DNA of 64,000 nucleotides from Serpula lacrymans var. lacrymans S7.9 (GCF_000218685.1 NW_006763293.1:172905-236904); one strand, 5' to 3'; counted from the first letter of the stretch, positions 28,016-39,689 are shown. Translations and numbers: made by a program. The notes: generated by a model from the letters alone, not told the origin.

Positions 28016-29234
28016 TCAGCCCCACAAAGCTTCTACGTCCACTTCTCTTGGGCCCCTCCTTTCTCCTCCATGTTCGTGTTGTGTATTCTCGTTTTCGTCA
28101 GAAGGCAAAGCAATTCTTCCATGTTGTTTACTATAGAAACGATTATAAATCATGGAGGCCAACAGGCCTAGTGGGTGAAGCACAGTAAATAGGATGACTA
28201 CGATCTGAGTAGATTATAGGATTAGTGCCATTTGTTTCAGTTGAAAGACCAACTCACAATAACGGGAGCAGGTTTGGGCCGCGCGCTCCATATACTTGCA
28301 CAAATCCAAGTTGCGGCCACAGCCCAGACGATGTCTCGTCTGGTGATGACTACAGCAAGTCCGAGAAGATTGACGCCAAACGAAACGCCAAATCCCGACC
28401 ACTGGTGCAGTGTGTAATCTTGTGGAAGATCCGGGGCATAAGAAAGACCTAAAGTTATGCTATTGGGGAAAGGCGGTGCAATACGGGGTTAGCGGACAGT
28501 GTGAGTCATGGCAATAGACGGACATACAATAGCGAATATGGAAACATGAGTGAGAGGGGTAAGATGAGGAAGAGGCGAAGAGGCGCGTGTACGAGGGCGA
28601 TATCCAGTGGGCGGTCGGAAGAGGGTGGGTGATAGGTAAGCAAAGCAATGTTGGAATAGATGAGTAAGAGTAGAATAAGTCCCAGGAAGATGGTGGAAAC
28701 CAGGAAAAACTGCAACACCCATGCGATAGCCCATAGAGCCATGAACCAGTTTGCGAGGACAAGGCTAAGGCCGACTGCCTTCACCATTGCTTTCTGCGTG
28801 TCGTGTGATGATTGGTAAGAGTGAAAAGAGAAAGAGATGGATATATACCTTTGTCTCAGGTTTTCTGGCGAGGACGAGGAGGACACAGTAACCGACCTGG
28901 CCGACATATATTGCAAGAACATACACTGCTATTAAAGCAGGATTCGGAGAAATGGATGTTGGATATAGGTCGGTTATGCCTCCTATTTACGATATTAGTG
29001 AACAGGCTATCTGACCTGACATATTTTGAGCACGTACCGATAGATGGCTTGACTATTACAGTACAGACAAGTACGGTGGCGATGTTAATCAAAAGCGAGA
29101 GGGGAGTCAAGACCTGCAAGCTGTGATAAAATGAGTGAAACACTAGCGAAAGGAAGAAAGATGGAGACATACCGAACAAGAGAAAGGTACTCTTGTACAG
29201 CAGGATTTGACATATCAACTGGAAGGGAGTCCAT
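28016..29234 (-). CDS. DUF1774-like fungal multi-pass membrane protein, six exons
   Basis: Exons on the minus strand are 29234-29173, 29120-29038, 28982-28849, 28793-28528, 28459-28258 and 28204-28016, all with GT-AG introns in consistent phase. They give 311 residues beginning MDSLPVDMSNPAVQEY. About eight hydrophobic segments can be read, among them LTPLSLLINIATVLVCTVIV, ALIAVYVLAIYVGQVGY, KAVGLSLVLANWFMALWAI, FLGLILLLLIYSNIALLTY, LRLFLILPLSLMFPYS and IVVILFTVLHPLGLLASMIY. The segment spacing and the TRRDIVWAVAATW and SARPKPAPV stretches recall the DUF1774 family of uncharacterised fungal integral membrane proteins; this is from memory and was not searched. The C-terminal tail is polar and charged (SDENENTQHEHGGERR). 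The gene is head to head with the MTAP gene, 677 bp apart, so the two may share regulatory sequence. The biochemical function is unknown. Confidence 0.86.
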
Positions 29235-29911
29235 TGTGGATGCGATACAAGTTGGTAGTGAGTGAGGAGCCTTATAGCGAATTTGGGCCAGCCATGGTTT
29301 GAATCGCTGGTGTATATGACATCATAGCAAATGCTTTGGCAAGCAACCGAAAACAGCCTAGGGCTCCTAGGGCTCCGCAATCTGGTTCACACAAACGGTC
29401 GACGTCCTTCATTGTTGGGATATGGGACGTGAGTGTGCTCGAGAGGCAACGAGTGAAGCGAGCATAAAACCCAGCTATTATTTGGAGCTCAGCGCAACGT
29501 TCACCAATGCGCTCTATCCTTGGTTCACGTGTGGATGACCTCGTTAGCAGAGGTGTCGACAATATGACAAAGACGTCGATATGGAGTTTAGCCTAGGCTC
29601 TGAGCTTTTGCCAGTGAAACTACAACCAGTACCGGCTGTCTTTCTTTGGTCTCCCTCTTCATCTTTTGCTATGCATTCGGATTCGTCGACGGCAAATAAT
29701 TCACACCACCGAATCGATTCCAAGATTTCATAAGTAAATAAACCAGGATGCCTCAGAGGATAATGTTGATCAAGGTTGATAATGGTTATGTCGAACGTTC
29801 GTTACCGTCAGCTTATCAGATCCTTTTATTTTCAAACCGCCATCGGATTTAAAAATGCCGAGAACACCTTCACTTTTTACTTTCAACTGATTAGATAGTA
29901 TTAATTCACCA
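29235..29911. promoter_or_regulatory. Divergent intergenic region between the DUF1774-like and MTAP genes
   Basis: This 677-bp interval separates the start codons of two genes transcribed away from each other and must contain both promoters. I see no unambiguous TATA element or operator. Short frames inside it are not supported. Confidence 0.5.
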
Positions 29912-31045
29912 ATGGCTACAGAAAATGAGAAAGGCAAGTAAAATTATCAAGATCAGGTAGCACATGTTGATTCCATCCTCCAGTTCTCGTTGGCGTAATC
30001 GGTGGTAGTGGCCTGTATCACCTCGACAATCTTACCTTTGTGTAAGTACATATCCGTTTCTCTTTTACGATATATTCACCTCTAGCAGCAAAACTGTAAA
30101 CCCAGACACAGTATGTCGGCTATAGTACATATACCTTCTAGCTTGCTGACTTGTTACAAAGCCCTGGGGATACCCTTCATCACCGATCACGATCTGTTCT
30201 CTACCATCCGGCTCTCTCATCGCCTTTCTCGCTCGCCATGGTCCCCATCATACATTCTCTCCTTCAACAGTCCCTTCTCGGGCTAACATCGCTGCTCTTA
30301 AATCCATTGGTGTGCGTGCCATCCTCGCATTTAGTGCTGTAGGCTCCCTGCGTGAAGAAATAGCCCCAGGTCACTTTGCTATCCCCACCCAAATCATTGA
30401 TCGTACAAAGGGTATTCGTCCGGCTAGTTTTTTTGAAGGTACGACTATTGTCGCACATACTGCTTTTGGGGATCCTTTTAGCGTGAAATTGGTGAAATGG
30501 CTGGAAGGAAGAGTTGAGAAGGTGCTTCAGGAAGAAGGTAGAGGAGTCGTTTTGCATAAGGAGAAGTGCATCATCTGTATGGAGGGCCCACAATTCTCGA
30601 CGAGAGCGGAAAGCATCATGTACAGGTCGTGGGGTGGAGATTTGATCAATATGAGCGTGCTCCCTGAAGCTAAACTGGCCAGGGAGGCGGAACTCAGGTA
30701 CGTCGTTCTTCTAGCTACGGATGACTCGTTAGCTCCCATACTCAAGAACCTGTCAGTTATGCGCTGGTCGCAACAGCTACCGACTACGACTCTTGGAGGC
30801 CACACTCCGAAGTCGTCACGGCTGCAGAGGTGTTCAAAACGCTTCAAAGCAATGCGGATACTGCAAGACATGTCGCGGCGACTATCCTAGAGGAGTTGTG
30901 TGCTGCGACACTACAAGGCGATCTTTTGAGCGAGGAAAAGGGGAGTATGCAATTTTCCATCATGCCGAGGAGTGCAGCCCAGAAGGAGGAGGACGCGCAG
31001 ACGCTGGCGTTTATCCTTCCCGAATATTTTAACAGCACGGCCTAG
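29912..31045 (+). CDS. MEU1: S-methyl-5'-thioadenosine phosphorylase (MTAP/MEU1 family), five exons
   Basis: The enzyme cleaves methylthioadenosine with phosphate to adenine and 5-methylthioribose-1-phosphate, the first step of methionine salvage after polyamine synthesis. Exons are 29912-29933, 29984-30041, 30086-30110, 30162-30697 and 30757-31045, giving 309 residues; the human enzyme has 283. Family motifs are in order: [18 protein letters not shown] (phosphate loop), [93 protein letters not shown], and [12 protein letters not shown] with the catalytic-site aspartates. The first intron uses a GC donor (AAG|GCAAGT), required to keep frame. Exon 3 is a 25-nt microexon with a tandem TAGCAG acceptor. 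The start codon is the first ATG in frame, seven codons before the conserved core. Confidence 0.93.
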
Positions 31046-32109
31046 TAAAGTGACAGGTGATATTGTAGAGATATGAGTGATCTCGATGAATGATCACCAT
31101 CTTTCCTCCTACAATCAAGTCTGTATGTCCATCATGCCGTGTGTGGAAACACGATATTCATCTCAACGCCGATAAATTGGCGGATCCCTCAACCATTGGG
31201 ACAGAGGTGCATGCTGCTCGCGTTTGTGAAGAGTCACTGTGGGTAGTAAAAGCAATGTATGAGAAAATCAAAAAATCGCTACCAAGTGATCTACATATGC
31301 AATACATATGTTCGGTCACTGAAGAGGGCTTTTTTCTGTGTTATTCATCATTGAAATATCTGCTGAATATCAAGTGATTGCACCACTCGTTTTATTGAGA
31401 AAATGGTCAATCAATTAAGTGGGTACCCCCACTGACCAGAACCGACTAAAAGCACAGTGAGAATTTTCGCAATAATAACATTGATAGAAGAAACATTACA
31501 CGATGGTGAGTATCAATATGATACGGGCAAGCTGCAGGAGAAAATAAAAGGATGAAAGATACTTTTTGGGAGGAACTCCGCCTGCCCCAGAGACCATTAT
31601 CATTATGCCTAAGTAACGAGTAGAAACCTTCAATAGGTACCTGTGAATGAAATAAAGCAAGGACCTACATTTGTCCCTTTGGCACGCCAGTTCTTTCAAG
31701 TTAAATCAAAGATGTAAATTGAAAGATGAACGGGAAATTCGAGACTTATTTCTGTCTTGTTCAAGTTTCTAGCGCCAGGAAATTTCGATGCAGCCTGACT
31801 GGGCGCGACATGAGGAGTCGAGTGAGATGGCTTCGGTTTCCTGGCGTGCGCATTCAGTAGCTTGGGAACAAACTGAGAAGGTATGTTGATCAAAGAAAGC
31901 AACTTGAGGCAAGATATGTTGGAGTGTAGTGTTACACTGGCCTTTATTTTAAACTTTTGTAAAGAAAAACGAATATAAAACACTGACAGTTCGCAGAGAT
32001 AATATTACGTAAATGACAATTCAGACCCCGTTCTATCACTGAACTCAGCGCCGGTGAGTGTTCGTCTCCAATACCCATACGTGGTCCATCCATTGTAGTT
32101 ACTAGAACA
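31046..32109. other. Intergenic, no gene supported
   Basis: This region should hold the 3' untranslated region of the MTAP gene. A 95-codon frame at 31090-31377 and minus-strand frames at 31496-31983 carry no motif I know and no convincing splice partners. Confidence 0.5.
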
Positions 32110-32700
32110 ATGGTATTGATGTCTATCATTGGCTGGATTGCATTTTTCCTATCGTTTTCAATGACCTGCTCAGCTTGTTCCTTTAAAAACTTCACGCCCA
32201 GTTTACCTGATACATCATGCTCCGCTTCACAGAGTTTGTCTTACCTGCACACCAGTGCGCCTGGAATCACTATAGCCTCGCCCGATGATTTTTCTTCCCA
32301 GGAAAAGATCCTGACCGCACCCTGTGTCTTATTATACACGTTCGCACCATGGAGCGCACACGCCCGATATCTCATCCACAGTCGGGAAACTATACAGCAA
32401 ATCACGGAGTCCTACAGCGCTGACATTCAATCACGTCGTCTCGCCGTTGTCGTGTCTGAAATATCCGAGCCACTTGCTCCAGATGATCTTGTGTGGGATT
32501 TCATCGTCGATGGTAATTATTGGGGCTCTCTGGCAGTGTTTTGCAATTATTCGATGGAGGGGGTGGTCCCGGTAATCGACCATAACGCAGAGTCTATAAC
32601 GCTTGCGATCAATGCGTGTCTTGAACGGGTCGAGTATGATGGTGCGAATTTACCACCTAGTGTCGGAATAATTGAGCAGTCGTCCAATTCTCCCAAGTGA
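32110..32700 (+). CDS. Hypothetical protein with N-terminal hydrophobic segment
   Basis: This is an uninterrupted frame of 196 residues. It begins with a hydrophobic stretch (MVLMSIIGWIAFFLSFSM) that could be a signal peptide or membrane anchor, followed by a Cys- and Ser-rich segment (TCSACSF, DTSCSAS). The remainder is of mixed composition without low complexity, for example VVVSEISEPLAPDDLVWDFI and SMEGVVPVIDHNAESITLAI. I do not recognise a family. The frame is longer than expected by chance for this composition, and the opposite strand offers only a short 83-codon alternative. It could be the last exon of a longer gene whose upstream exons I could not place. Calling it protein-coding is an inference. 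Confidence 0.42.
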   Translation: MVLMSIIGWIAFFLSFSMTCSACSFKNFTPSLPDTSCSASQSLSYLHTSAPGITIASPDDFSSQEKILTAPCVLLYTFAPWSAHARYLIHSRETIQQITESYSADIQSRRLAVVVSEISEPLAPDDLVWDFIVDGNYWGSLAVFCNYSMEGVVPVIDHNAESITLAINACLERVEYDGANLPPSVGIIEQSSNSPK

Positions 32701-33595
32701 AGAACGTCTGATTCTGACATCAACGAACATATACTATGATGTATGTTTCCCTCTTCCCAATTCGATGAATAGTATGCTAATACAGCTGGGTAGTACCAGG
32801 AATACCTAATCCTGATAAATATGATTTATGCACACGCATAGCTCCTCGTGCTTGCTGTCCTCACATAGCAATCTAGTTTTCAAACATCTTGGGTAGCAAT
32901 GTTTAATCCCTTATGCAAACGTGCTTTTATCGCTATGTTGTTTTCTCAGGAGTACTACTTACTGCAGTGGATGAGTGTGCAACGCTCGATATGCTCTAGT
33001 GTTGGGTCGGATTACCTCACTTCGGATGATCGACATACTAGTTCTGACTCTGCCTCCAGGCCAAAAGTAATGAAAGGCACAGTACTGCACAAGGACAACA
33101 CACGACACGCTTTTGAGCTACTCGAATTAACTGGTGTATTTGTACACATCCGAGGCTGCGTTGATCGAGAGTGAGGTTATCGATATCCACAGCGCTATTT
33201 CACCTGCCTATTTCTAACTATCTTTCTTTCATCCGCCAGCTCACCCCGGTCTTTCCCTCCACGGGACAAAACTCGCAAGGAAAGACCTCCTAGTGCCATT
33301 CAGTCTTTGGTATGAGAAGTGTCCAATTCTGACGTGGACGTGGACTGTGGTGCATGTTCTAAGTCTGGAGTTTTAAAAACTTTCAAGTCGAAAGACTGAT
33401 GTTCAAAGTCAAAGAGAGACGAATAGATTCAAAAGGTGGCAGACGCATTTCCAACTACTAGTACAAAGCATGGATAGAAAAGCACGTCAAAACACTAGTA
33501 CAACAAAGCAAACATTTTATTATTTTTTTTACAAAATAGGCAAACTTGAAAGACCAAGAAATCGGTATCTTTGAGATGCAAGAACATATTATCGT
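32701..33595. other. Intergenic, no gene supported
   Basis: This should contain the 3' ends of the hypothetical gene on the left and of the converging LamG-like gene on the right. A 91-codon frame at 32899-33174 lacks recognisable features. Confidence 0.5.
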
Positions 33596-36124
33596 TTACA
33601 ATTCGTCCTTCCCGTTTTTATTCGCTTTGATCTGGCGACGTTGGAAGAATGTCTTGCCATTTCCCTCGAAGCGGTCTAGCTGGTCTGGCGTATTGACCGA
33701 TGACTTTAATTTCCTCGCCATACTTTCCAGCTGGGGAATGAACGAGTCGTCGATCCAGACATCAATCACGCCCTCCGCCTTTATCACACGCACCATTTCA
33801 TCTGCGTTTGTAGGAGTGAGAGGAGCTCCAATCATCGTAATCGTATCGGCAAAATTATCAGCGAAGGGATACTTTGGGTTGGTGGGCCATGGCTGTACCA
33901 TCACGAGGTATGGAATCTTGCCCGATCCGCCCACAGTAACTTTCTCCACGGCATTCACGTTGATGGCGCCATGAAAACCGGTCACTAGACCATCCTGGTT
34001 CAAAGGGCCTTCTCCTCCAATGTCAATCGTAATAGGATATTTTTCATCGAGGCCAATTTGATCGCGAGATACCTGTGCACCGGGCCTGGCAGGTTTCCCA
34101 ACAACTTGTACGATGCGATCAACGATGACTTGCAAATCTGGTGCAAGCTGTGGCGTCGTTTGCTTGAGCGTAGTTGCAATAACAGTTGTGCTAACAGCTC
34201 CATATGCAAGAACAAGGAAAGCTGGAATGACTAGGAAAAGTACCCTTCGTGGACGGTTGTGTTCAGCCCTCAGCTTGTCAGAGAGTGCAAGTGCGATAAT
34301 TCCATGGATGTGCTGTTGGAAAAAGAAAACGTCACCAACAGCACCATCCAGGATGTTGAGACTTTCTCCGTCATCGCTTCTGGATGCTCCAATAAAGCCG
34401 TATATGGGCAAGACAGCATTTTGGCTTGAGTTGTCCGAAGAGGTGTAAACGATGGAGTCTAGCACACCATCAACAAAGAACGCAAAACGAGATTCTTCGT
34501 ATGCATAGGTGACCACAATGCAGACCCATTGGCCTAGCGGAATGGCATTTTTGGAGGTGAAATTGGTGCGTTTGAATGACAAGATTTGGGAATATAAGAA
34601 TGAGTATTCGAGTTTGCCATTCGACAGGATACTCAAAGGGCCAGTAATACCTGCCTTCGTTGCTGGATAGTTGTTTACCTTCACCCACAGCGAGAGGGTG
34701 TAGGAGGGGAATGTGCGTCCGTAAGGGAATAAAGGAAGCCTCAATGCTCCCCGCTTTTCAGCGAAACTGATGGCCTTTCCAAATGCACCTTCGGTATAAT
34801 CAGGTTGATAACCATCAACAGCTGCAAGGTCAAGTGCGGGAGCCTCAATGATAGCTTCGGAGATGTCGGCCTTGAGTGGATAATAAGCTAAAAGGGCTGG
34901 CTGGAGGTCGCGGAGGAGCATCTCTGCATTCTTTTTCAGTGGTACGCATCGAACATGACTAATGTCGACGGAAACGGCTGTGTTGGGCTCGAGATGTTGT
35001 ACACTGAATGTTGCGTTTCCGGGAGCGGCATCATAAGCACGCGTATATCTGTACACTCCGTCCTCGAAGAGCGATACAGACCTCGACGAGTAGACAAGTG
35101 TGACAATGGTCCACAGTCCACTTCCCACACGTACAGAACTATCCGACAACTTGACAAAGTCGCTCGCGTACTTGTTCCACGTAGCTACCTGACCATTTTG
35201 TACGATTCGAAGGATGTTATCACCTAGAACTGTAACTTTGGTCTCGCTCCCACCCGAGCTGTTGACTCGCATGCGGTACATGACAACTCCTGTGGCATCC
35301 ATGGGAACGGCAACTTTAGGGAATATCCAAGAATTCCTTATCGAAAGACTATTGGTGGAAACACGCATGTAGCCTTCCTTTGAATAGGAGTTGGGAAGAG
35401 GATCATCCTTTTGTTTCGACACTTCCCAAATATCCGCCGAGGGAATGACGGTGTCGGAGAAAGCAATATCCCATGGTGTGTTCACGCTAGTAGCGAATGT
35501 CGAAGGAATAATGAATATAGAGCGAATTTGTGCGCTGAGGCTAGAATTTCGAGAGAGAAGCTGCCAGGTCAGGAGCGGAATTACTGATGCTTCGACGCCC
35601 TTGTCCCATTTTGCTATGAAATTTCCATTTTCAAAGATGGCGATGCCTGCGGGCCAAAAGCAGAGAGTAACTTGGACATAATCGCTACCGATGGAAATCG
35701 TAGATCGACCGAGCTGATGAAAACCGTCGTTAGACCACCAACAGTAATTGAAGTTGGTGCCATCATAGCGCAAAACGACACCACTTGCTAGGGTCAATTT
35801 AACCTCTGTAGCTGGCTATGGTTGCAGGTATGGAGTTAGTCTTCGCTCGGTTTACCGATAGTGCAGTCAACTCACGTTTATTGCAGTATACTTGATATCA
35901 AACCTGAACACCGAGCCATTTGCAACTTGCAAGCTGTGCTGGATTGAAAGATTGGTCCACTGGTTATCCGCGTTCGATGAGCCTCGTGAAATATCGAGGT
36001 ATTCCTGCTTGGCCACAATGGTGGCTCCGTTAGCATTGGGGCCGTACTGCCAGATGCCAATCAAAGGCATGCCATCCGCGATTGGGTAGTCGATAACACC
36101 ATCCTTAGTAACAGTAAAACTCAT
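33596..36124 (-). CDS. LamG-like repeat protein with membrane segment and methyltransferase-like C-terminus
   Basis: Two minus-strand exons, 36124-35876 and 35815-33596, joined in phase 0 by a 60-nt intron (GTGAGT...CATAG), give 822 residues. The start is MSFTVTKDGVIDYPI; longer upstream frames lack support. Residues 1 to ~380 contain beta-rich repeats of concanavalin-like type. Residues about 390-600 read as a LamG-type jelly roll: LLAYYPLKADISEA, YTEGAFGKAISFAEKRGALR, YTLSLWVKVNNYP, PLGQWVCIVVTY, FFVDGVLDSIVY and GFIGASRSDDG. A hydrophobic segment lies at ~608-634 (RVLFLVIPAFLVLAYGAVS). After it comes a region resembling a Rossmann methyltransferase core: ITIDIGGEGPLNQDG where motif I would be, NVNAVEKV, PFADNFADTITMIGAPLTP and DEMVRVIKAEGVIDVWID. 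The C-terminus is basic (RRQIKANKNGK). The exact domain family and catalytic activity are inferred and untested. A surface or secretory-pathway location is plausible from the single membrane segment. Confidence 0.8.
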
Positions 36125-37764
36125 GTTAGGAAGAAATTTTTGGATTGCTTTAAGGCCACAATATAAAGGGTGGAACGAGGGATTAGTGCTGGCTTCGCTG
36201 GATGCAACAAAACAACTAACCTTTGTAGAAGAAGAGAGAATGACGATGGGTGTTTCAGTCGATGACCTGCGATTATATAGCATACTGTTACATACCCCTG
36301 TTCTCAAAGCAGGAAGTAGGGCATACTGCGCAGTACTAGAATAAGGCTATAATTTGACAACGTGAATGGTCTTGGAATGAAGGTCAGCCCTGAGGGAAGA
36401 TGTTCGAACACCTGATACGTACAATTAAGGAGAGCTGTTACGGTACCCAGGTATCATGATGAGTCCCATGTACACTTTGCTGTACCAAACGGGGGGAATG
36501 ACCCTTTATCTAGTGGGCAGGCAAGCCTTTACTGCTCCAGCAAGGTCAAAGCAAACAGCTGATGAAAAAATGTTCTTCGTCAATTGAAAAATTTTGACTT
36601 TGTAGGCATAGGCATGGAAGCAGAACATGCAGCTGATCAACAGGTATACTTCGTCAATTGAATAGTTTTACCTCTTGTACGCATAGGCACAGAAGCAGGA
36701 CATACAGTTGTTTCATATCGATAGACCCGTTTTGATGTTACTCTACACAACAACAGTGCACCACCCCGCCTCCCTCTATTGTTCGGAAACCTTCGACAGA
36801 TCCCCGAGGCGAGTAAACAACAATTTTAGTGTTATTTGCTGTCGGTGCCCGGTGTGAAGCTTTGACCAGCATGATAGACTTACATGTACTCTGAGGGAGA
36901 CTGCGGTATCAAGCAAACAGTGAGTATACAGCAACACAATACATATGTTAAGTCTAACTAACTTGGACGAGGTACTATATAGCACTAGCCTTCTGGAATC
37001 AGATGGGAGTGACGGTTTAAGTAGTACAACAGCCTTTTCTGATTAATTATCAGAAACAGGGGCTGCCACCTACTCTGTAAACCATGTAAGTACCATCAGA
37101 TAGCAGGGAATAGCCACATGAACCTTCTCCACTTGGCGTGGGGTATGTAAGACAGCTGACATGGAAGCACAATATGTATAACTTCAAATGTTCTTCTCTT
37201 CGCTTCCCGGTTCGACAGAACATAATAGAGTCTCGAACCCAGAGCTCGCGCTCTATCTGGAAACATTTGATACATGATGCTACACAAGGGGCTCCCAAAA
37301 AAACTGCGCCCCCCTGGATTGTTTGTAGACTCCCGGGGTCCTATGATTGGCTTTTCTGCGATGTTCATTGTGTAGGTTTGGTACTTTAGTACTTGGCACA
37401 TCTGCAGTCAAGTCCGACATTAGCCGAGCGAAAAAGCTGCTCTCTAATAGCAGCTTTGGCGCGGCACTTTTCCGCAGATGTAGACAAGTTGTTTATAATA
37501 GCAATACAAGCATATTAAATCTAAATTATGGAATATTTTCACTAATTACAGTTAATTGCAGATTGTTAGACGTGTCAGTGTAAAAACCGCATACAAACGG
37601 ACTTGAAAAATATAATTACCTAAAAAAATAAGGAGACTGTATCCTAAGTCTGGTTGATGCCACTTGAGCTAACTATTACAAGTAAGGAGGGCAGATATTT
37701 TGTGTTGAATGATGGTGCCAAAGCATAATTATTGGCAAGACATGTAGCACACAGATGTGGCAGA
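36125..37764. other. Intergenic region before the transposon block
   Basis: No gene is supported. It contains the upstream region of the LamG-like gene and a diverged tandem duplication listed separately. AT content rises to the right of about 37480, where the transposon block begins. Confidence 0.5.
36575..36722. repeat. Diverged tandem repeat, two units of about 74 bp
   Basis: Both units begin with CTTCGTCAATTGAA (36575 and 36649) and continue with matching GCATAGGCA, GAAGCAG and ACATRCAG blocks at the same spacing. The units have diverged by many substitutions, so the duplication is old. No coding function is visible. Confidence 0.7.
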
Positions 37765-38079
37765 TCGGTGTCATGCACCAAAGTTGATTGGTAGCATGGA
37801 CAGGTGTCAATAACGAAGCGAATATTCAAAAAGACTCGCCTTTGCGCCACACAGGCACAGTGCCACGTGGAATAGTAATTAATATTGCCTTTTTTGAACT
37901 TGTGGCTGATCAGCACCACCTCTATTAGGCAATCCAGTCACGCTCACCTTTGCTTTTTCATCCGGTACTTTCCGCGTTTCGGCATTTTGGCAAATTTTTG
38001 CGTCGCCACTGGCTACACATTGCATTGCGCCCTCGCTTTTGTCGTTTCCCTTACTCCCCTTCCTTTGCCTAGCCCCACC

Positions 38080-38622
38080 ATGGGCCCCTTCCTCTCCTTT
38101 TTATTCTCACCTGATGGTCGTTTCTGGATCCCCATTCTAATCCACTTTTTCGTCACCTCCACCCTCCTCCTCCTCATCTTATTTGCACCCCCACCATTTC
38201 TGATGTCACCACTTCCTATCCGCTTCCGTTGCCGATCCGTTGACTACCACGTGCCACTGCTGATATCAGCAAAGCCCCGGCGGCTGGTCCAAATAGGGCA
38301 ACAGGTCCATCTTCATGACGTCGATCTGCCATCATATACTATCAAAACATCAGTCGCTGGTCTTGCCTGGTTGGAGCGTGGGTGGGTAGTTTTTGAGCTG
38401 GAGAAGGTTCATCCCCTTGCATCGCCCATGTTTATTGCTGTCCCATTCACTTGGGTACACTTATCTTTTGTCCATCGTCTTCGCTACAGCTACACCTACC
38501 ACACGCTGCCTGGGACTCACTTGTTCCAAATTGGAACTACTCCTCTCCCTCCCTCGTTTGATCAGGTGGTCCAACACAACCAGTCCATTGGTAAGGCCAT
38601 GGAACTGTCGGATTTGGACTAG
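38080..38622 (+). CDS. Conserved 180-codon ORF inside the TG...CA element, copy 1
   Basis: The frame runs from ATG at 38080 to TAG at 38622. The N-terminus is hydrophobic (FWIPILIHFFVTSTLLLLIL) and is followed by a polar domain with stretches such as GQQVHLHDVDLPSYTIKTSV, LAWLERGWVVFELEKVHPLA and FTWVHLSFVHRLRYSYTYHT. The same protein-like sequence is recognisable in copies 2 and 3 and in part of copy 4, where it is broken by stop codons, so only copy 1 is intact. I do not recognise the family. Because the whole element is conserved between copies, conservation alone does not prove that it is translated. Confidence 0.4.
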   Translation: MGPFLSFLFSPDGRFWIPILIHFFVTSTLLLLILFAPPPFLMSPLPIRFRCRSVDYHVPLLISAKPRRLVQIGQQVHLHDVDLPSYTIKTSVAGLAWLERGWVVFELEKVHPLASPMFIAVPFTWVHLSFVHRLRYSYTYHTLPGTHLFQIGTTPLPPSFDQVVQHNQSIGKAMELSDLD

Positions 38623-39369
38623 GTGGTGGACCAGTGGCTCCAGTTTCTTTTTCTTCAGCAGAACATTCATTTACAGTGCAATTATTTTTGATTTTTGAAT
38701 CATTTTTATGGACACATATTTTTTAGAATGCCTGACTGACAATAAAGGAACTGTGTTGATACTGATAGTGTTTTGCCTTGCCCTTTTTTTACTGCATCTT
38801 CCCATGACATCATGATTTTCCTGCTCTCTTTTTGCTATTGGACTTTACTTTATGGCTGTACAAACCTGTGACATTACTCACAGCATTCATTGTTCTATCC
38901 CTTTCTTTTCCTTTTTTGACAATCTTATCCTGTACTACCTACGCAGGATTTGTCAGCATACATTCCTTCCTTCATGTTCTTTCTCATTCTTTTTGCACAG
39001 CTATACTGTGCATAGCCTACTTTTCTTTTACTATATAAACCCCTGTATTTTACCTTGTAAAAAAAAAAAAGAAATCCAATCCAGACTTCTTCTCTACTCT
39101 CAAGTTCACTACTCTGCTACTTGTGATCCAGTGTGGTCACAACACTTCCCACTTCTACCACTGTTAACTGCTGTCATCGTCACTCATCATTTTTTTTTGA
39201 AAGTGATTATCATCCCCTTCAATTAGAGTCCTTCTGAGCACTGCAGTTTGTGCGTCAGGAGCCTGCTATCACTGGGAACCTCGTCACCTTGTCATCCTTG
39301 TTGTTCTTAAACCTACCTTGTGCTACAATTAGCAAGGTAGTGCTCATCTATACTCGTCACTAAGCCCCT

Positions 39370-39689
39370 TGTTAGTTTTGGTGATTCTGCACCTTTGTGC
39401 TACCTATATATTTTCATTCCTTTCTCTATCTATTCTTCTATCATTCACTATTGATTGTGTTCTCTATTATTTTGCCTTTGTGGCTGCTTTGTTTACCTTT
39501 GTTTACAAAACTTCGGACAGTACTGCAGAGTCCAATGCTTCCTATTCTCTAGTTACTTACATTGGACTCTAGGTACTGTATACCTGTCATACTCTCTAAT
39601 AATATAGTTACTCACATTGGACTCTAGTTCCAGTCCCTGATTGCTCTCAGCAAGTGGCTAGACACTTCCTTCAAGCTTTGTTCTTAATA
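39370..39689. mobile_element. Small solo LTR nested in copy 1
   Basis: This 320-bp segment is present in copy 1 but absent at the same place in copies 2 and 3. It begins TGTTAGTTTTGG, ends TTCTTAATA, and is flanked by CCCCT at 39365-39369 and 39690-39694. The TGTTAG start and 5-bp duplication suit a Ty1/copia-type LTR. A stretch of about 20 bp (TTACTYACATTGGACTCTAG) occurs twice inside it. Confidence 0.7.

Noticed and set aside
37215..37245. Two B-box-like stretches (GGTTCGACAG and reverse GGTTCGAGAC)
   Set aside because: No cloverleaf can be drawn around either.
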